A stretch of DNA of 64,000 nucleotides from DASXYG01 sp036502625 (lineage in GTDB: Bacteria > Actinomycetota > Actinomycetes > Streptosporangiales > Streptosporangiaceae): positions 1-64,000 of the forward strand of contig DASXYG010000069.1 of the NCBI GenBank assembly GCA_036502625.1, written 5' to 3'. Under the pieces are notes generated by a model, which was given only the letters and a program-made list of their open reading frames with translations, made no database searches and was not told where the DNA came from. Positions 59,506 through 64,000 of this stretch are shown here, in pieces; the stretch's first letter is position 1, and the number at the start of each line of letters is the position of its first letter. Made by a program: the position numbers and the translations under genes.

Positions 59506-60341
59506 CGGGCGGGCCGGCCACCGCGGGCGCGGCCGGGCGCACGGCCGCGCGCACCGCGCGGCGGATGGCCGGCGACCCCGCGAGCGGCACGCCCACGGCG
59601 CCGGTCGTGGTGCTGACGTACGCGGGTGCGGGCGCGTCGCGGCTGCGCGCGGTGTTCGCCGACCCGGGCGAGATGGCCTGCAGCTCCGGCACCGGGCTGC
59701 TGCCGCTGTGCGAGACGGCGCTGGCCACGTGGCGGCAGGCCGAGGGCGGGCGCACGTCGTCGCTGGCGGTCGCGTCCGTACGGCGGCTGGCCACCGGGAT
59801 GATCAACGCGATGCTGGTGCGCTCCGGGCGGCGGCGCTGGTGCGAGACGGCGATCGCGCAGGCGGACAACGCGCGCGCGTTCCGCAATGTGTTCCCCGAG
59901 GCGCGGTTCGTCTGCCTGCACCGATCCGCCCCGGACATGATCTACGCGATGCTGCGCGGCACCCCGTGGGGGCCGACCGGCACGGCGTTCGCCCCGTACG
60001 TCGCCGCCCATCCGGGCAGCCCGGTCGCGGCGATGGCGGCGTACTGGACCGCCCACGCCGGGCCGCTCCTGGAGTTCGAGCGCGCGTTCCCGAAGTCGTG
60101 CCTGCGCGTCCGGTACGAGGACCTGGTGGGCCGCAGGGGCGAGGTGTCCGGCGAGCTGGCGGGGTTCCTCGGCGTGCCGCTGCCGCGCGGCGGTGCCGGG
60201 GACGGGCCGCCCGCACCGTCCGGCCCGGACGCCCCCGGCTGCGGCGCCGACGTGCCGGCCTCCGATCTCACCGCGCCGCTGCGCGCCGAGGTGGACCGAT
60301 TGCACGCCGCGCTCGGATATCCGCCCCTGCCCGACGACTGA
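59502..60341 (+). CDS. Sulfotransferase-family protein, degenerate PAPS loop
   Basis: 279 residues. It aligns in order with the previous protein (ARFVCLHRSAPDMIYAML ~ the RxPxD motif, CLRVRYEDLVGRRGE) but its phosphosulfate loop reads YAGAGASRLRAV instead of GxRSGSTLL, and the RxPxD Pro/Asp pattern is altered. It may be an inactive partner or have changed chemistry. Translationally coupled to the active-looking sulfotransferase by ATGA, suggesting a complex. Confidence 0.7.
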   Translation: MTGGPATAGAAGRTAARTARRMAGDPASGTPTAPVVVLTYAGAGASRLRAVFADPGEMACSSGTGLLPLCETALATWRQAEGGRTSSLAVASVRRLATGMINAMLVRSGRRRWCETAIAQADNARAFRNVFPEARFVCLHRSAPDMIYAMLRGTPWGPTGTAFAPYVAAHPGSPVAAMAAYWTAHAGPLLEFERAFPKSCLRVRYEDLVGRRGEVSGELAGFLGVPLPRGGAGDGPPAPSGPDAPGCGADVPASDLTAPLRAEVDRLHAALGYPPLPDD

Positions 60342-60427
60342 CCGCACCGCCGTACGGCGATTAACCGCCATTGGCTATTCAGAATTACTTCGGTATCCGG
60401 TTTCACCGATTCACAGGAGACACAGCC

Positions 60428-61390
60428 ATGCCGAAATCTCGTTCCGAGAAAGCGAATTCCGTACGCCGGCGGCGGCGCGCGCTCGGCGTTTCCGGCGCCG
60501 TCGTGGCGGTGCTCGCCGTCGGCGCGCTGGCGTCGCCGGCGTCGGCGGCGACGCTGAAAGGCGCGTGGGCGCCGTTCGACCGCTGCCCGGTCGACGCCGC
60601 GTCCATGCTGGCCGCTGACGGGCAGAACACCGTCGCGTCCTGCAACGTCGCCGACTCCCCCAACGGATCGATCAAGCTCGGCAACGCCACGGCGACCACC
60701 GGCGACACGAACCTCCAGTTCGGCCTGCTGGTGCCGTCGTCCGGGTCGGCGACGATGGTCGCGCCGGCCGGCGGCGCGGCGGTGTCCGCGCCGGTGAGCA
60801 TCCCCGGCGGGCTGCTCGGCCTGATGTGCCCGAGCAACGTGCCGGTCATCTCGCAGATCTGCGACGGGATCACCAACAGCACGCTGAACAAGGTGACGGC
60901 GACCGTGCAGCCCGCGGGCGACCCGTCCGGGTTCAGCCTGGGCGCGGGGACGAGCGTGGGCCAGCCGATCCTCACGATGCCGGTGAAGATCAAACTGTCC
61001 AACCCGTTCCTGGCCTCGACCTGCTCGATCGGCACGGACAGCGATCCGATCGTGCTGAAGCCGCAGAACGAGTCGGCGCCGGCGGTCAGCTTCCTGCGCT
61101 TCGACGCCGACGGCACGCCGGACACCGCGGGGGCCATGGGCGCCACCGTGCTGAAGGGCACGCTGCGCGACGACACGTTCGCCGTGCCCGCCGCCAAGAA
61201 CTGCGGCCTGGCCGGCGTCATCGACCTGGCGGTCAACCTCAAGGAGGGCCTGCCGTCCAAGTCAGGCGACAACCACCTCGTGCTGAACAACTCGACGACG
61301 TACGCGCTCGGCGGGTTCGCCAGCCCGCACGCGCAGGCGCCGGGCGAGGGCCAGAAGCTCTCCGACGCCTGGCACGCCGCCGTCCAGTAA
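60428..61390 (+). CDS. Secreted protein in Mce locus
   Basis: 320 residues. Arg-rich n-region and signal peptide (ALGVSGAVVAVLAVGALASPASA), then a Gly/Ser/Pro-rich beta domain with Cys pairs. ATG 60428 follows AGGAG; an earlier ATG at 60371 lacks one. Family not recognised. Ends with a hairpin terminator. It precedes the mkl-yrbE operon, so an envelope role near the Mce importer is likely but unproved. Confidence 0.62.
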   Translation: MPKSRSEKANSVRRRRRALGVSGAVVAVLAVGALASPASAATLKGAWAPFDRCPVDAASMLAADGQNTVASCNVADSPNGSIKLGNATATTGDTNLQFGLLVPSSGSATMVAPAGGAAVSAPVSIPGGLLGLMCPSNVPVISQICDGITNSTLNKVTATVQPAGDPSGFSLGAGTSVGQPILTMPVKIKLSNPFLASTCSIGTDSDPIVLKPQNESAPAVSFLRFDADGTPDTAGAMGATVLKGTLRDDTFAVPAAKNCGLAGVIDLAVNLKEGLPSKSGDNHLVLNNSTTYALGGFASPHAQAPGEGQKLSDAWHAAVQ

Positions 61391-61419
61391 GGACGCCTCG
61401 CGCCGCACGTCCCGATACC

Positions 61420-61454
61420 GGCCGGCCGCGGGCCTCCGTGGCCGGCCGCGCTTT
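61420..61454 (+). terminator. Hairpin terminator with T run
   Basis: CGGCCGGCC (61420-61428) pairs with GGCCGGCCG (61440-61448) around an 11-base loop, followed by CGCTTTT. It separates the secreted-protein gene from the Mce operon. The spacer to 61618 is AT-richer and probably holds the mkl promoter. Confidence 0.75.
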
Positions 61455-61618
61455 TATCCGCACCGCAACAAATGCGCGTCGACAATTTGTCGCCCGTTGA
61501 TAAAGCCGGAAATCCGGCGTTACGGGTTGGCCTCGATTCATTGTTACGGCATCTACCGGCGAGTAATGTTCGCACGTGTCGACCACAATTCACAATTGAG
61601 CAGCCGGGGAGGCGCGCG

Positions 61619-62665
61619 TTGGGGATCGAAGTGGCGGTCACCGGCCTGACGAAGTCCTTTGGACCGCAGACGATCTGGCGTGACGTCTCGCTCACCTTCC
61701 CCCGCGGCGAGATCAGCGTCATGCTCGGCCCGTCCGGCACCGGCAAGACGGTGTTCCTCAAGACGCTGATGGGCCTGCTCAAGGCGGACAGCGGTAGCTG
61801 CCTGATCAACGGCGTCGACACGGTCTCCTGCTCGGAGCGCAAGCTGTACGAGACCCGCCGGCTGCTCGGCGTGATGTTCCAGGACGGCGCGCTGTTCGGC
61901 TCGATGAGCCTGTACGACAACATCGCGTTCCCGCTGCGCGAGCACACCAAGAAGCCGGAGAAGGAGATCCGCCGGATCGTGCTGGACCGGATGGCGCAGG
62001 TCGGGCTGTCCGGCTCGGAGGCGAAGCTGCCCGGCGAGGTCTCCGGCGGCATGCGCAAGCGCGGCGGCCTGGCCCGTGCGCTGGTGCTCGACCCGGAGAT
62101 CATCCTGTGCGACGAGCCCGACTCCGGCCAGGACCCCGTCCGCACCAGCTACATGTCGCAGGACCTCATCGACCTGAACGCGCGGACGGACGCCACCATC
62201 CTGATCGTCACGCACAACCTGGACATCGCGCAGCGGGTGCCGGACAACCTCGGCATGCTGTTCCGCGGCGGCCTGGTCGGGTTCGGCCCCCGCGAGGTCA
62301 TGCTGACCAGCGACAACCCGGCCGTACGGCAGTTCCTCAGCGCCCAGCGCGTCGGCCCGATCGGCATGTTCGAGGAGAAGGACGACGAGACGATCACCCG
62401 CGAGCGCGCCCAGCTCGGCCACGAGGACGACGTGCTGGAACCGCTCGAGGTGCCGCCGCAGCTCGAACCCTCGCCCGGCTTACCGCCCCGGCAGGCGCTC
62501 GGCCGCCGCGCGGAGCGGCTGGCCCGGATGATGCCGCGGCTGTCGGCGCGCGCCCGCGAGGCGATCGAGGCCAACTTCGGCCCGGTCGACGTGCACGGCC
62601 CCGCCCACACGCAGGACTTCCCGCCCGTGCCGGAGATCGGCCACGGCGACGAGGGGCGCCCATGA
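61619..62665 (+). CDS. mkl: Mce transporter ATPase (Mkl/MceG)
   Basis: 348 residues. ABC ATPase: Walker A GPSGTGKT (~37), signature VSGGMRKRGGLARAL (~140), Walker B IILCDEPDSGQDPV (~161), then a C-terminal extension (~270-348) typical of MceG/Mkl. TTG 61619 (LGIEVAVTGLTKSFG) is chosen because GGGGAGG lies 8 bases upstream. It powers the YrbE permeases for lipid/sterol import and is coupled (ATGA) to yrbEA. Confidence 0.9.
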   Translation: MGIEVAVTGLTKSFGPQTIWRDVSLTFPRGEISVMLGPSGTGKTVFLKTLMGLLKADSGSCLINGVDTVSCSERKLYETRRLLGVMFQDGALFGSMSLYDNIAFPLREHTKKPEKEIRRIVLDRMAQVGLSGSEAKLPGEVSGGMRKRGGLARALVLDPEIILCDEPDSGQDPVRTSYMSQDLIDLNARTDATILIVTHNLDIAQRVPDNLGMLFRGGLVGFGPREVMLTSDNPAVRQFLSAQRVGPIGMFEEKDDETITRERAQLGHEDDVLEPLEVPPQLEPSPGLPPRQALGRRAERLARMMPRLSARAREAIEANFGPVDVHGPAHTQDFPPVPEIGHGDEGRP

Positions 62666-63462
62666 CGAGCCCAGGACCCTCATCGGGCTCGGTGTTCCCG
62701 CTGGTCGGCGGCCTCCGGCAGACCGGGCGGCTGTTCGCGCTCGCCGGGTCGGTCGTCCGGATGACGTTCCGGCGGCCGTTCCAGGCGCGCGAGCTGATCG
62801 AGCAGTTCTGGTTCATCGTCAGCGTCACGGTGCTGCCGACCGCGCTGGTCACGATCCCGTTCGGCGCGGTCATCGCGCTCCAGGTCGGCTCGCTGACCCG
62901 GCAGCTCGGCGCGGAGTCGTTCACCGGCGCGGCCAGCGTGCTGGCGATCATCCAGCAGGCCAGCCCGATCATCGTGGCGCTGCTGATCTCCGGCGCCGGC
63001 GGCTCCGCGATCTGCGCGGACCTCGGCTCGCGCACCATCCGCGAGGAGATCCAGGCCATGGAGGTCATGGGCATCTCCCCGGTGCAGCGGCTCGTGGTGC
63101 CGCGCGTGATCGCCGCGATGTCCGTCTCCGTCCTGCTGAACGGCATGGTCTCGGTCGTCGGCGTGCTCGGCGGCTACTTCTTCAACGTGATCCTCCAGGG
63201 CGGCACCCCCGGCGCGTACCTCGCCAGCTTCTCCTTCCTCGCCCACCTGCCCGACCTGTGGATCAGCGAGATCAAGGCGCTGATCTTCGGGTTCATGGCC
63301 GGCGTGGTGGCGTCGTACCGGGGCCTCAACCCGCGCGGCGGCCCGAAGGGCGTGGGCGACGCGGTGAACCAGTCCGTGGTGATCACGTTCCTGCTGCTGT
63401 TCCTCGTCAACGTCATCCTCACGACGATCTACCTGCAGATCGTTCCGGCGAAGGGGTCCTAG
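62662..63462 (+). CDS. yrbEA: Mce-associated permease YrbEA (MlaE family)
   Basis: 266 residues with about five to six membrane helices. EQFWFIVSVTVLPTALVTIPFGAVIALQVG and IREEIQAMEVMGISPVQRLVVPR are the MlaE/YrbE signature (EEIDAL motif region). First of two permeases in the Mce complex; together with the ATPase and Mce proteins it imports lipids in mycobacteria and relatives. Confidence 0.9.
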   Translation: MTSPGPSSGSVFPLVGGLRQTGRLFALAGSVVRMTFRRPFQARELIEQFWFIVSVTVLPTALVTIPFGAVIALQVGSLTRQLGAESFTGAASVLAIIQQASPIIVALLISGAGGSAICADLGSRTIREEIQAMEVMGISPVQRLVVPRVIAAMSVSVLLNGMVSVVGVLGGYFFNVILQGGTPGAYLASFSFLAHLPDLWISEIKALIFGFMAGVVASYRGLNPRGGPKGVGDAVNQSVVITFLLLFLVNVILTTIYLQIVPAKGS

Positions 63463-63464
63463 CC

Positions 63465-64000
63465 ATGGCCGTCTCGGACGCCGACCCCGGCCCCGCCCCC
63501 CGTCCCGGACCGGGCCGGTTCGGCGCGGCGCTTGACCGGCGGCTCGCCTGGCTCGACCGCCTCGGCGACCAGCTCTCCTTCTACGTCCGCAGCATCGCGT
63601 GGGCGCCCCGCGCCGTACGCCGCTACTTCAAGGAGGTCGTCCGGCTGCTGTCGGAGGTCAGCTTCGGCAGCGGCGGCCTCGGCGTCATCGGCGGCACGAT
63701 CGGCGTGATGGTCGCCATGACCCTCTTCACGGGCGCGGTCGTGGGCCTCCAGGGCTACGCCGCGCTGAACCAGATCGGCACGTCGTCGCTGACCGGGTTC
63801 GTGTCCGCGTACTTCAACACCCGCGAGATCGCGCCGCTGGTCGCCGGGCTCGCGCTGTCCGCGACCGTGGGCGCCGGGTTCACCGCGCAGCTCGGCGCGA
63901 TGCGGGTCAACGAGGAGATCGACGCGCTGGAGTCGATGGCCATCCCCGGGCTGCCGTACCTGGTCAGCACGCGGATCGTGGCGGGCGTCGTGGCGATCAT
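63465..64000 (+). CDS. yrbEB: Mce-associated permease YrbEB, 3' end outside window
   Basis: The frame from ATG 63465 runs open to the window end (178 codons). It shows an amphipathic N terminus, YVRSIAWAPRAVRRYFKEVVRLLSEVSFG, then helices and VNEEIDALESMAIPGLPYLV, the MlaE EEIDAL motif. It starts 3 bases after yrbEA stops. The mceA-F genes would be expected next, beyond the window. Confidence 0.88.
   Translation, partial: MAVSDADPGPAPRPGPGRFGAALDRRLAWLDRLGDQLSFYVRSIAWAPRAVRRYFKEVVRLLSEVSFGSGGLGVIGGTIGVMVAMTLFTGAVVGLQGYAALNQIGTSSLTGFVSAYFNTREIAPLVAGLALSATVGAGFTAQLGAMRVNEEIDALESMAIPGLPYLVSTRIVAGVVAI

Overview
The window is high-GC DNA (mostly above 70%) with dense, translationally coupled operons (ATGA/GTGA overlaps), GTG and TTG starts, Mce lipid-import genes, an IdeR/DtxR-type iron box and actinomycete-type integrative-element remnants. 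This points to a filamentous actinomycete, plausibly of the Actinomadura/Thermomonosporaceae type; genus is an inference.

Region 1 (1-2.5 kb) is AT-richer accessory DNA. It holds the 3' part of an ApeA-type HEPN defence gene, a convergent second HEPN-motif gene and a degenerate tRNA-like sequence. It ends at a 3' half of tRNA-Gly(CCC).

Region 2 (2.5-12.1 kb) is bounded by two perfect 38-bp direct repeats of that tRNA-Gly 3' end. Its left edge carries a frameshifted tyrosine integrase and its right edge a frameshifted DUF2637 (Spd-type) transfer gene, so it looks like a decayed AICE-like element. Between them lies an apparently intact operon: RpiR regulator, HyuA/HyuB hydantoinase-oxoprolinase subunits, class V aminotransferase and MHS transporter.

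Region 3 (12.2-19.8 kb) has an MFS gene preceded by a triplicated start region, then a probable sugar-acid catabolic cluster: SDR, DHDPS-family lyase/aldolase, enolase-superfamily dehydratase, IclR regulator, uronate-dehydrogenase-like NAD enzyme and MHS transporter.

Region 4 (19.7-30.5 kb) is mixed: DUF5990, an iron-box-preceded heterodimeric ABC pair (siderophore-type candidate), DUF72, a Tat-exported protein, a MerR/beta-lactamase-fold pair, VanZ, a small secreted protein and DoxX.

Region 5 (30.6-50.6 kb) is a large catabolic locus on the minus strand. A 12-gene operon encodes a peptide/opine-type ABC importer, a Gfo/Idh/MocA oxidoreductase, creatininase, three amidohydrolase-fold proteins, an MLE-type enolase-superfamily enzyme and a secreted glycosidase-like protein. 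It is followed by IclR-RidA-DHDPS and by MHS transporter-dimethylformamidase-like-HisD/HpsN-like operons. The importer operon and the MHS operon have closely related 20-bp palindromes upstream, suggesting one IclR regulon. Two GC-rich intergenic repeat blocks lie here (30.6 and 45.3-46.3 kb).

Region 6 (50.6-64 kb) is the start of an Mce locus: two Mce-associated membrane proteins, a PucR-type regulator, secreted proteins (one DUF6801-like), a sulfotransferase fused to an SCP2-like lipid-binding domain, a second degenerate sulfotransferase, the Mkl/MceG ATPase and two YrbE permeases, the last cut by the window end. The arrangement suggests import and sulfation of a sterol or other lipid.
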